Assembly: GCA_001275005.1 (NCBI GenBank)
Contig: JWZX01002997.1
Location: 1-16,616 of the forward strand
From: Chrysochromulina tobinii
Lineage: Eukaryota > Haptophyta > Prymnesiales > Chrysochromulinaceae
Length of the DNA stretch: 16,616 nt
Direction: 5' to 3'
The number at the start of each line of letters is the position of its first letter. Position 1 is the first letter of the stretch. The notes beneath the pieces were generated by a model that ran no database searches, was not told the DNA's origin, and was given only the letters and a program-made list of their open reading frames with translations. Shown piece by piece: positions 1-7,056 of this stretch. Both the position numbers and the translations under genes were made by a program.

Positions 1-333
1 AGCAGTCAGGGCCAACACACGTTCGCGTGTCCGGCGACTTTTCAGCGAACCCACCACCATCCCCTTGACACCACCAGTATTACCACCCGTACCGTACTGT
101 GTGTTACTGTGTGGGACCATAGGGGGCTCGCGCCATGGCGAGCTCCCGCGGCTTTCTAAATATTCAATCCCATTCAATGAACTCGATGGGTTATGCACGG
201 TCTCCGGAAGGAAGGACGCGCCGACCAGTGCGTACCCATCGGCAGACCGGTCGGCCCGCCCCGAAATCCGACTACGAGCGTCCTAACTGCAACAACTTTA
301 ATTTTTTGGAGCTGGATCCTGGAATTACGGCAG

Positions 334-355
334 CCGGCACCGGTGGCGGTGCCGG
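334..355. repeat. 9-bp stem GC-rich inverted repeat
   Basis: CCGGCACCG (334-342) and CGGTGCCGG (347-355) are perfect reverse complements around a 4-nt GTGG loop. No T-run follows directly and no gene ends just before it, so its role is unknown. In DNA this GC-rich such a stem may be chance. Confidence 0.5.
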
Positions 356-371
356 GGCGGGCCGAACGCCC

Positions 372-514
372 GGCGCACTTTTTTGACCTAGGTGGACCTT
401 CCCACTACACTCAGGTAATTACCTCATAGGCTTTGAACACTGCGGGGCGCACTTTTTTGACCTAGGGGGACCTTCCCACTACTCAGGTAATTACCTCATA
501 GGCTTTGAACACTG
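372..514. repeat. Tandem duplication of a ~70-bp element containing a 12-bp palindrome
   Basis: Copy 1 (372-442) and copy 2 (446-514) are nearly identical. They differ by a 2-nt deletion (ACTACACTCAGG against ACTACTCAGG) and one substitution next to CCTAGG. Each copy carries a T6 run, a CCTAGG site and the perfect palindrome AGGTAATTACCT (413-424 and 485-496). The low divergence suggests a recent duplication or a constrained regulatory element. It lies about 430 bp upstream of the first gene. Confidence 0.9.
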
Positions 515-918
515 TGCCGCGAGAAGGCCGAAGACTCGGGCTTACCCGGGCTTGGGTTCGCGGCCGTGGAACGCTGGCATCCGCATGCTGCCACTTCGCA
601 ATATTCTGCGATTAGAGTTGGGGCACTTGGCATGGTGACCGCGAGATCGGGAGCTGGCACGGGAGAAGAGTCGAGACCTGCTCCGGCTCCGGCGCGGCAT
701 GTGGCTTCCGAGTTCGACGCACTTGAGCTCTGCCAGCACAGCCCGCGCTGACAGTCAACGAGCTAAGAGGTTGCCTCTCGTACAAGCCTCTCGACTCGCG
801 TAAGAAACTCGACACACTGGACACTTGCCTGTAGCTGTTTATTCTGCGACACGAACTTCAGACGGGATCACGGGAATCCCGCGCCGTTCCCGCCCAGCGA
901 TGGCCTTCTCGTAAAATC

Positions 919-946
919 ATTCCTACTGTACCGGATATACAGGAAT
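919..946 (+). promoter_or_regulatory. Hairpin overlapping the start codon of the J-domain/PPR gene
   Basis: ATTC (919-922) plus CTGTA (926-930) pair with TACAG (938-942) plus GAAT (943-946). This gives a 9-bp stem with a 3-nt bulge and a 7-nt loop. The right arm runs into the ATG at 945-947, so in the transcript the start codon would sit at the base of the stem. The pairing is visible; any effect on translation is inference. Confidence 0.3.
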
Positions 947-2199
947 GGAAACTCTTTTTCCGCGAACTATGAAGTTGCTCCTCGTCGCCTCCGGGTCACT
1001 CTGTCGCCGCGCGCTGTTGCCGCGGCCAGCTGTTTGCGCCATGGCCATTTCGCCGCTGCTGCGAGGTGCCGGCCAGCGGCACCTGAGCACCCGCAGCGAG
1101 GCGCACGCAACGCTCGGGCTGCCACCCGATGCGACACTGGAGCAAGTCAAGGGCGCCTATTACAAGCTCGCCATGATGCACCATCCAGACCGCAGCACGG
1201 AGCCTGACGCGGCAGAGCGCTTCGCCGCCATCGGTGCTGCGTACAACAAGATCTTGGGCCTGCCCGAGCGCGCGCGTCGCGACTCAAAGGCGCGCGAGGG
1301 TCCACAGCAGGCGCCGTTTGCGGCCGCCTTCCCGCCATGGGTGTACCGCACTGCCGAGTATTTGCACCGCGTGCCGCAACGGCTGGACACGTGGCTGGCG
1401 CCCTCGTACGCGTCGACCATCTACCACCATCTGCGGCGCGAGGAGCTCGCCGAGGCGCTCGAAGTCCTCGAGGAGATGCGCCTTGAGGGGGAGCAGCCGT
1501 CCCATGCCGTGTACGAGATGCTGATCCGTGGGTGCACGATTGCGATGCGGCGGCCGTCGATCGGCGAGCAGCCCGACCACCTGACGGTCAACCTCGTGCA
1601 AAGGGTGCTCGAGCTCTGGGGCGACATGGAGAAGATGGGACGCAAGCCCGACTACCTCACGTACATTGAGCTGATGCGAGCCTTCGGGAAGGGAGGCGCG
1701 ACTGCGCAGGCACTGCAGCTGTTCGAGAAGATGTGCAACAGCGTGCGGCTGCTGCCCGAGCAGCGCGCCTTCAACACCATCTACGAGGTGTGCGTGCTCA
1801 ACGGCGCGTACAGCGAGGCGCTTCGGCTCTTTGGTGAACATGAGGAGATGCGCAAGTCGCTGTGGAAGCCGCGGTTCACACCGGTCTCCTTCTCGTTGCT
1901 GCTCACCGCGGCGGCGGAGCAGGGGCCCGAGCTGGCGGCGCGCGTGCGCCACCTGCCTCGTCTGCTCCACGAGATGGGCTCACATGGCGTGCTGCCACGT
2001 GTCGAGACGTGCGAGCGGCTCGTACGCTCCTGTTTGGAGGTCGACGAGCTCGAGATTGCCCAGCAGGTGGTGCAGCTGGCTGCGCGGGCCGGGCACACGA
2101 TCGACCCGAAGCTGGCCGCTGCCGTTGCCGCCGGCGGGTGGGTGAGTGAGGACGGCGACGGCCGGCGAGATGCCGCTGGTGACGGCCGGCAGATCGACG

Positions 2200-2238
<39 letters not shown>

Positions 2239-2306
2239 GGCAGGGGCAGGCGCAGGAGCGGGAGCGGGTGCGGGTGCCAGCCGACGAGACCAAACCTCTC
2301 CGATGA
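945..2306 (+). CDS. J-domain (DnaJ-like) / pentatricopeptide-repeat protein, probably mitochondrial
   Basis: Predicted 453-residue protein. Residues 1-50 are rich in Arg, Leu and Ala, almost free of acidic residues and end near RHLSTRSEA, as in mitochondrial targeting leaders. Residues ~52-105 form a J domain with the diagnostic HPD at 80-82 (MMHHPDRS), which in this family stimulates Hsp70 ATPase. Residues ~143-390 are helical repeats of PPR type, for example AEALEVLEEMRLEGEQPSHAV and GRKPDYLTYIELMRAFGKGG, which usually bind organellar RNA. The tail is low complexity with 12 glutamines and then Gln/Glu/Arg. The first ATG (945) keeps the leader; a second Met is at codon 9. A strong splice-donor match (GTGAGT, 2142-2147) lies before the polyQ; removal to any CAG acceptor in the tract would keep the frame, so the tail may be partly intronic. 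Inference: an organelle RNA-processing or translation factor that recruits mitochondrial Hsp70. Confidence 0.85.
2202..2237 (+). repeat. (CAG)12 microsatellite, polyglutamine-coding
   Basis: Twelve perfect CAG units read in frame as Gln in the tail of the J-domain/PPR protein. They are followed by imperfect CAGGGG and CAGGCG units. The tract is pure, so it is probably polymorphic in length. Confidence 0.95.
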
Positions 2307-2503
2307 GCGCATTGCTGGGATTGGGACGTTGACGGAATTTGTGGAGCGAAACCGTCTGGGAACTGTCACGCTGTGTCGGTTCCAATTAGTCTCGAAGGAG
2401 AACCAGCTACGCTATACCGTCAGCTACACAAATCGAAATGGAACGATTCCTATGCCACGGGTGGTACCGGTAGCTTAACCTGAACTGCCTCGGCGAGTTT
2501 CGT

Positions 2504-2521
2504 GTCAAGTCTAGACTTGAC
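2504..2521. repeat. 18-bp perfect palindrome in the spacer before the metalloprotease gene
   Basis: GTCAAGTCTAGACTTGAC equals its own reverse complement. A further CTTGACGTGACG follows directly. It lies 65 bp upstream of the metalloprotease ATG, in the 279-bp spacer 2307-2585, which otherwise shows no gene. It could be a binding site for a dimeric regulator or a remnant of a mobile element; neither can be shown here. Confidence 0.6.
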
Positions 2522-2585
2522 TTGACGTGACGAATTCCTACTTACTGGGTCATACACGAACGGAACGCCGGGAAATCCTTTCTCC

Positions 2586-5021
2586 ATGCTCGTTCCCCTT
2601 TTGCACCTTGCCACGTCGTTCATCCCGTGGACCACGCGAACGCCGAAGTCATGCAACGATGCGCAAACGTATGCGAGAATCCGCTGGGACGACAACGGCC
2701 TCAACTCATTTGCAGACACACGCCAGGTGGGGTTAGGCGGCGGGATTGAGTATGCGTTGCATCCCCATTTTTGTCGAGACATCCGTGCCTCGCTGCGCGG
2801 CAACCAGGTCGGCTGCGATCTCGTGGAGCGCGCCGTCCAGCACGCGCTCGACGTGTGGGCCGACCGTCATCCACTCATCTACTTCACACGAGTCAAGAAC
2901 ACGAAGCTCGCCGAGCTCATAATCGGTGCAAAAAGTCATGAAGTTATCAAGGCCAAGCGCGAGTTTGAGAAAAATCTCCGCGTCCGGACAAGAGAAGCAC
3001 AGGCTGCGAGCGAGGTAGACGAGCTCGATGGCATGGCGGTTGATCTTGAAGAACTGAGAAGAAAAGCACTGGCTGCGAGCGAGGTAGACGAGCTCAATGG
3101 CATGGCGGTTGATCTTGAAGAACTGAGCTCGGGTGCAGTTCTCGGCTTTGCGCAGCCGCTGGCAAAAGAGTTGCAGGTCACCAATCCAAAACGCGCCGGC
3201 AAGGTCACCGGTACGGGCACGGGTGAGCTCATGCCGCAGACGGAGCGGCAGAGAATGCGAATCGTGCTCAACACCGACTACTGCTTCTACCTGCAGACTG
3301 ACTGGCTATGCGTCGACGACGACCTCGAGGGTCAGAAGATCTTCCATTTTCGGATCTGGGTGTGCCTCGTGCTCGCCCTCCTCCTAGTCACCGTGGGCTC
3401 TTTTGTTGTAATCTGCAGCTTGTGGCGCACAGCGAAGCAGGCAGCGGCAAGCAGCGTCGCAGAGCGAAGCAGAAGCGATGAGCAGCGTCGCTCAAGGTGA
3501 CCTCGATTTCGCAGTACAAAGGATGGCGAGCTTGCAGAGCCACCAGGACGCGCAGCGTGCAGCCAAACGTAAGACTGTGGCATGCTTGTGGGTTTTGGGC
3601 TTCGGCCTGATCATTCCCGGTGGCCTTCTGCTCAGTGGCGTCTACGTCACTGAGATTCGCTGTGGTGACGACAACTCCCGTTTTGGACCACAACGCTGTC
3701 AGAGTCTGGAGGCCGTTCTCGCGCACGAGGCAGGCCATATCCTCGGGCTCGGCCACCCCGACCAGGGCCCCGCTCTGCACCTAGAGAGTGTGCCAAAAAA
3801 GGATCTGGTTGTGAGCTACACGCCGATCAACCATTCCAAGATGTGCGAGGGGCTGCACATGACTAAACCTCGCGAGGAGAAAGACAAGTGCGAGAGGCGG
3901 CGGCGCCTTCTTGACTGCCTGAAGCTCGCCCATTGCACTTGGGACGACGGCGGGCTCTCTGAGCGACGCACTAGCACTCGCAAGGGCGCGCGCAGCTCCC
4001 ACCGTTGCATGGATGTGTACGCGACTACGCTCATGGCAAGCCACGACATAGATCCGCACGAACCCAACAGCATCCCAACGGCGGACGACCTGGCCGGCCT
4101 CTTCTTCCTGTACCCGAGCCGCCGCCGCTCGGTCAAGTGGTCGACCAAGCCGATCAGCGTCTCCGAGTACAATGTTCCCAAGCTGAAGCACGTGGCCACA
4201 GCACGCGGCATCGTGATCGGAGCCGAATGGACGAAAGAACGATTACGTGCGTGCCATTCTCATCTCCATCGAGCAAAAGTCCGTGCAGAAGCACGAGCGG
4301 TTCAACCAGGAGCGGGGGGGGGGGGAAGGAGCTCACTTGGTTGCTCGCCAAGCGAAAGGAGTTTCTCGAGAGACTCGTGATGAACGCTTCGTCATGGCGT
4401 TCGAGCCCGGAGCACAACAAGGCCTCAAAGGAAGCGGCCGAGGCAGCGGCAGCAGCCAAGGCGTCGGCCGCCGCCGAGAAGGTGGCGGCCGAGGCCAAGG
4501 TGGCGTTCGAGTCGGCATCGGCGGCCGAGAAGGCGGCGGCGGCCGTGGCGGTGGCGGTGGCCGAGAATGCGGCGGCCGTGGCGAAGGAGGCGGCCGTCAA
4601 GGAGGCGGCCGAGGCGGCGTCGGCCCGCGCGGCAGCAGAGAAGGTGGATGCCAGCGGCCTTCAACACACTCAGGAACTCTTCGAGAATGCCTCGAAGGAA
4701 CTCTCGAACGCCCGCACAGCAGCAGAGGAGGAGGTCGAGGACGCCAGCAGCGACCGCCTCGCGGCGATGGGCAGGGTGGGCGATCTCGATGGCGATGGCG
4801 TTGATGATGACGATGAGGATGGCGATGGGCTCCCGAACGAAGTCGAGGCGGGTCTCGACGCTCTGGAGGAGCTCTTGGAGTGCGTCACCGGCTCCAAGGT
4901 GTGCGACGGGAGCCAAGATGACCTCGAGTTGGTGCAACTGCCGACGCAGGTCGCAGAGCATGATGAGCATGAGGTGGACTCTGACGAGGGTCAGGAGGAT
5001 AAGGAGAAGAACGAGCTCTGA
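2586..5021 (+). CDS. Membrane-associated matrixin-type zinc metalloprotease (reading frame broken)
   Basis: Metzincin/matrixin-like protease, about 750-800 residues if joined. In order: the start of the catalytic fold (YARIRWDDNG, then GGGIEYALHPHFC, at 2664-2790); a 23-residue unit repeated twice (~2998-3130); a membrane helix around 3354-3425; a basic loop; a second helix around 3583-3645; the zinc motif HEAGHILGLGH (3724-3756), with three His ligands and the catalytic Glu; a Met-turn-like TTLMASHDID (~4024-4053) and FFLYPS; an Ala/Glu-rich coiled coil (~4420-4700); and a thrombospondin type 3-like motif DLDGDGVDDDDEDGDGLPNE (4782-4841), likely to bind calcium. The frame changes 0 to 1 near 3408-3537 (an intron or an indel), 1 to 2 near 4237, and 2 to 0 at a run of 12 G. 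Third-position GC follows the frame on each side, so all parts look like one gene. The start at 2586 is the first in-frame ATG but gives only a weak signal peptide; an upstream exon is possible. Family and zinc site are secure; substrate is unknown. Confidence 0.75.
3002..3127 (+). repeat. In-frame 69-bp tandem duplication inside the metalloprotease
   Basis: 57 bp at 3002-3058 recur at 3071-3127 with one visible change (GAT to AAT, Asp to Asn), giving a 69-bp period or 23 codons. Each copy encodes AASEVDELxGMAVDLEEL, an acidic amphipathic helix. The length keeps the reading frame. The near identity points to a recent duplication. Confidence 0.9.
3408..3537 (+). other. Candidate 130-nt intron (or frameshift zone) in the metalloprotease
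   Basis: The frame holding the first membrane helix stays open to 3500. The frame holding the second helix and zinc site is open only from 3412. A GTAATC donor at 3408 and a CTTGCAG acceptor ending at 3537 would remove 130 nt at phase 0 and join the frames exactly, leaving a short basic cytosolic loop (SHQDAQRAAKRK) between the helices. The alternative is a single extra nucleotide in 3412-3500. The splice sites are modest and both frames look partly coding, so I cannot decide. Confidence 0.4.
4225..4241 (+). other. Apparent +1 frame break in the metalloprotease gene
   Basis: Up to about 4236 the family-like frame reads ...AEWTK. From 4238 a different frame reads NDYVRAILISIEQKS and has much higher third-position GC than the other two frames through 4313. 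One extra nucleotide near 4237 would explain the switch. The frame left behind stays open to 4380, so no stop codon sits at the break. Confidence 0.5.
4314..4325 (+). other. Run of 12 G at a second +1 frame break
   Basis: Twelve consecutive G residues separate a well-coding frame (...KHERFNQER) from the next one (KELTWLLAKRKEFLERL..., open to 5021). One G too many would produce exactly this change. Homopolymers of this length are prone to sequencing error and to real slippage. Confidence 0.65.
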
Positions 5022-5238
5022 GTCCATGTGCTCATACGGCCGAAGGTGCCTGGTGATATATCCGGAGTTAGCCCGCGCGCTCATCGCGCTGTCGGCCCGA
5101 CTATCATGACTCGCCCGAGGTTCTTAGTGTGATCGAGTCGGCGGCACTCGGGCTTATGCGACTCGTGGCCGCCCCGCCCGGATGAGCGTCGCACCCTGGC
5201 CAGCTCGCTGCTCTGCACCCTGCTGTGCCGGCCCGAAC

Positions 5239-5273
5239 GCCGCCCGGTGAAGCCGCCCGGTGAAGCCGCCCGG
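5239..5273. repeat. 13-bp tandem repeat, about 2.7 copies
   Basis: GCCGCCCGGTGAA occurs at 5239-5251 and 5252-5264. A partial third copy, GCCGCCCGG, is at 5265-5273. It is a short GC-rich array in the spacer with no evident function. Confidence 0.85.
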
Positions 5274-5415
5274 CCCGGGCGAGCACTACTTGCCGACTAC
5301 TAGGCCCCGCCTAAGGCCCCGCCCAGTCCAAAGGACGTACCCCAACGGATCATGTGTCAGTGTCCCCCATTCATTCCGTTCCCAAACAGGTAGGCTGCAG
5401 GGTTGGGCCCCGGGT

Positions 5416-5421
5416 TATAAA
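5416..5421 (+). promoter_or_regulatory. Possible TATA box
   Basis: TATAAA within GGGTTATAAACC, 158 bp upstream of the ATG at 5579 and in an otherwise GC-rich spacer. The position would suit a core promoter with a ~130-nt leader. This is only a sequence match. Confidence 0.2.
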
Positions 5422-5578
5422 CCATGAAAACGATAGTATGGACCACACACCACTCCACTCCCCCCGTGGGTTAACCATTCACACCCGCACCCTCTGAGCT
5501 GACCCTTTCGCGAAAAGGCCGGGAGAAAGAGGACGCAGTGCCCGTCATCATCCACAGAGCGCTCGGAAGTACAGCAGG

Positions 5579-6700
5579 ATGACGGACCTGTCCGCGGCCA
5601 ACAGGCTCGCGGCAGCGGCTGAGGAGTGCTACGAGGAGGGCCGCTGGGCGCTCGCGGTCGAAAAGTTCGAGGCGGCTTCGGAGGCGTACGTCGGCGCGAC
5701 GCTCCACACTTCTGACACCAAATGCGTGCAGGCGCTTCGCATGCTGGCCCTGTCGCACGCACAGCGCGCTCACGAGACGAGACTACGCATCAATCTGCAG
5801 CACGGCCTGCATGCAAACTTTGGCGGTTCCAAGGCCGGCGGCAACGGTGCGGCTGCCGCCGATGCCGCCGATGCCGCCCTGCGCCTGCGTTCCGACCAGG
5901 CCAAGGCGAGCGGCAGCAGTAGCGGCACGGCAGCCTCGGGCGAGGCGCTCGAGGTGTATCGCGCCCTCGCGCGGCTGAGCTCGCAGCTCATCTCGACACA
6001 CGAGGAGCTCCGCTTCGGCGCGGAGGAGCTCGTGCGGCTGCTGTCGGCCTCCGGGCCTGTGTGCTCCAACGGAACGCCCTCGAGCGCCGGCGGCGCCATC
6101 TCGGGCTCGACGCTGCTCCACTCGTTCTGCGTCGTGTCGTCGCAACGGGGCGCGAGCGTTGCAGGCAGCACCACAGCGCCGCCTCCACCCGGCTCACAGA
6201 CGCTGCAGCAGTCGGTGATGGGGGCATCGCCCCTCACGGCGCAATCGCTCGCGGGCAGTGCTGAGGCGCGCTCGGCAGCCGTCTCTCTCGAGAGCGAGGG
6301 CGCCGACGGGCGCGCCTCGATCGCGCAACTCACCGCCGAGAACAGCCGTCTGAGCCGCGAGAACCAGGCGTTCCGTCTAAAGGTGAGCGAAATGCAGGCA
6401 GTGCTTGCCAAGGCGCAGCGGCGCGCCGCGGATCAACTACGGCTGGTGCGCCGTGCTCTGAGTGCGCTCCGTGAGGTGCACGGCGCGCCGCGCCCCGAGC
6501 TTGCTGCTGACACCGCCGCCGAGATTGCCGATCTCCGCCGCCAGCTCGAGGGAGCTCACACGGTGCGTCGACAGCAGGCAGAGCTCGTGCGCAAGTATGA
6601 GCAGCGGTGGGCACAGCTCAAGGCGTCTGCACGCCGCAAGCAGCAGGCGCAGCAGGCGGCGGCCGCGGCACAGCAGGGTGCGGCAACGCAGCCGCATTAA
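5579..6700 (+). CDS. MIT-like domain / coiled-coil protein, possibly NRBF2/Atg38-like
   Basis: 373-residue protein without frame breaks. Residues ~4-75 are helical, with alternating Ala and charged residues (AAEECYEEGRWALAVEKFEA, then a helix with LRMLALSHAQRAHETRLRI). This resembles a microtubule-interacting-and-transport three-helix bundle. A low-complexity Ala/Gly/Ser stretch follows (~80-115), then a short helical segment (~120-150), a Ser/Thr/Pro-rich linker (~150-245) and a long coiled coil (~248-350, IAQLTAENSRLSRENQAF) ending in Gln/Ala. MIT followed by coiled coil is the layout of NRBF2/Atg38, which links subunits of the autophagy PI3-kinase complex. Human NRBF2 has a similar 'AENxRLxxEN' coiled coil, but similarity of coiled coils proves little. 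Other MIT or TPR-like adaptors fit as well. The fold suggestion is moderate and the NRBF2 link is weak. Confidence 0.6.
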   Translation: MTDLSAANRLAAAAEECYEEGRWALAVEKFEAASEAYVGATLHTSDTKCVQALRMLALSHAQRAHETRLRINLQHGLHANFGGSKAGGNGAAAADAADAALRLRSDQAKASGSSSGTAASGEALEVYRALARLSSQLISTHEELRFGAEELVRLLSASGPVCSNGTPSSAGGAISGSTLLHSFCVVSSQRGASVAGSTTAPPPPGSQTLQQSVMGASPLTAQSLAGSAEARSAAVSLESEGADGRASIAQLTAENSRLSRENQAFRLKVSEMQAVLAKAQRRAADQLRLVRRALSALREVHGAPRPELAADTAAEIADLRRQLEGAHTVRRQQAELVRKYEQRWAQLKASARRKQQAQQAAAAAQQGAATQPH

Positions 6701-7056
6701 GCGCTGCCATCACCGCCGCCGCCGCCGCCGCCGTCGCGGCCTTGGAGCAGCGATGATCAGGGCTCACGCGCGGCCTGAATGATGAGCGCCATGGTGAGCG
6801 CCCTATGTCATGAGCGCGGGCTGTGGGCGCCATCGCCGGGGTTAGGATTCCTAGGCTGCCTTCCGCACTGGGCGCAAGGGCAAGCAGCGATGATATGACG
6901 ATGATGTATAATATATTTTAGTCCGGTCGAGCGAGTTTCCGAGTAGGGCAGGGCGACTTTGTGTGCAGTGCGGTGGCCGTGTATCGCGAGACGCGCGACC
7001 CCTCCGCGCTTCCTCCGCACCGAAAAGTCGAGCTCTGAACTCTAATCGAAGGCGAA
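6701..7056. other. Convergent 3' spacer
   Basis: It separates the ends of two converging genes. It contains a (CCG)7 tract, several loose ATGAGCGCC-like copies (6779-6825) and one distinctly AT-rich patch (about 6892-6922, GTATAATATATTTTAG) that may carry mRNA 3'-end signals. No gene is seen. Confidence 0.55.
6713..6733. repeat. (CCG)7 microsatellite
   Basis: Seven perfect CCG units just downstream of the stop codon of the MIT-like gene, so in its 3' untranslated region. Confidence 0.9.

Larger units (their letters stand above)
1..944. other. Non-coding upstream region
   Basis: I find no convincing gene here. The open frames on both strands are short (under 85 codons), mutually overlapping, of low complexity and without recognisable domains. 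The stretch holds a GC-rich hairpin (334-355), a near-perfect tandem duplication (372-514) and the presumed promoter and 5' leader of the J-domain/PPR gene that starts at 945. No tRNA-like B box or clear TATA element was seen. Confidence 0.6.
5022..5578. other. Intergenic spacer between metalloprotease and MIT-like gene
   Basis: No credible gene is seen. The spacer contains a 13-bp tandem repeat (5239-5273), two AGGCCCCGCC copies near 5302-5325, a TATAAA hexamer (5416-5421) and the presumed 5' leader of the gene at 5579. Any 3' UTR of the metalloprotease must also lie here. Confidence 0.55.

Noticed and set aside
542-824. Short open frames on both strands upstream of the first gene
   Set aside because: Under 75 codons, Arg/Ser-rich and mutually overlapping, without coding bias.
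1284-1970. 228-codon minus-strand open frame
   Set aside because: It lies fully antisense to the J-domain/PPR gene and shows no domain pattern.
2307-2478. Possible extra exon (VERNRLGTVTLCRF...) downstream of the J-domain/PPR stop
   Set aside because: Third-position bias is weak, no frame-compatible splice from the donor at 2142 is clearly better than the simple stop, and no domain is recognised.
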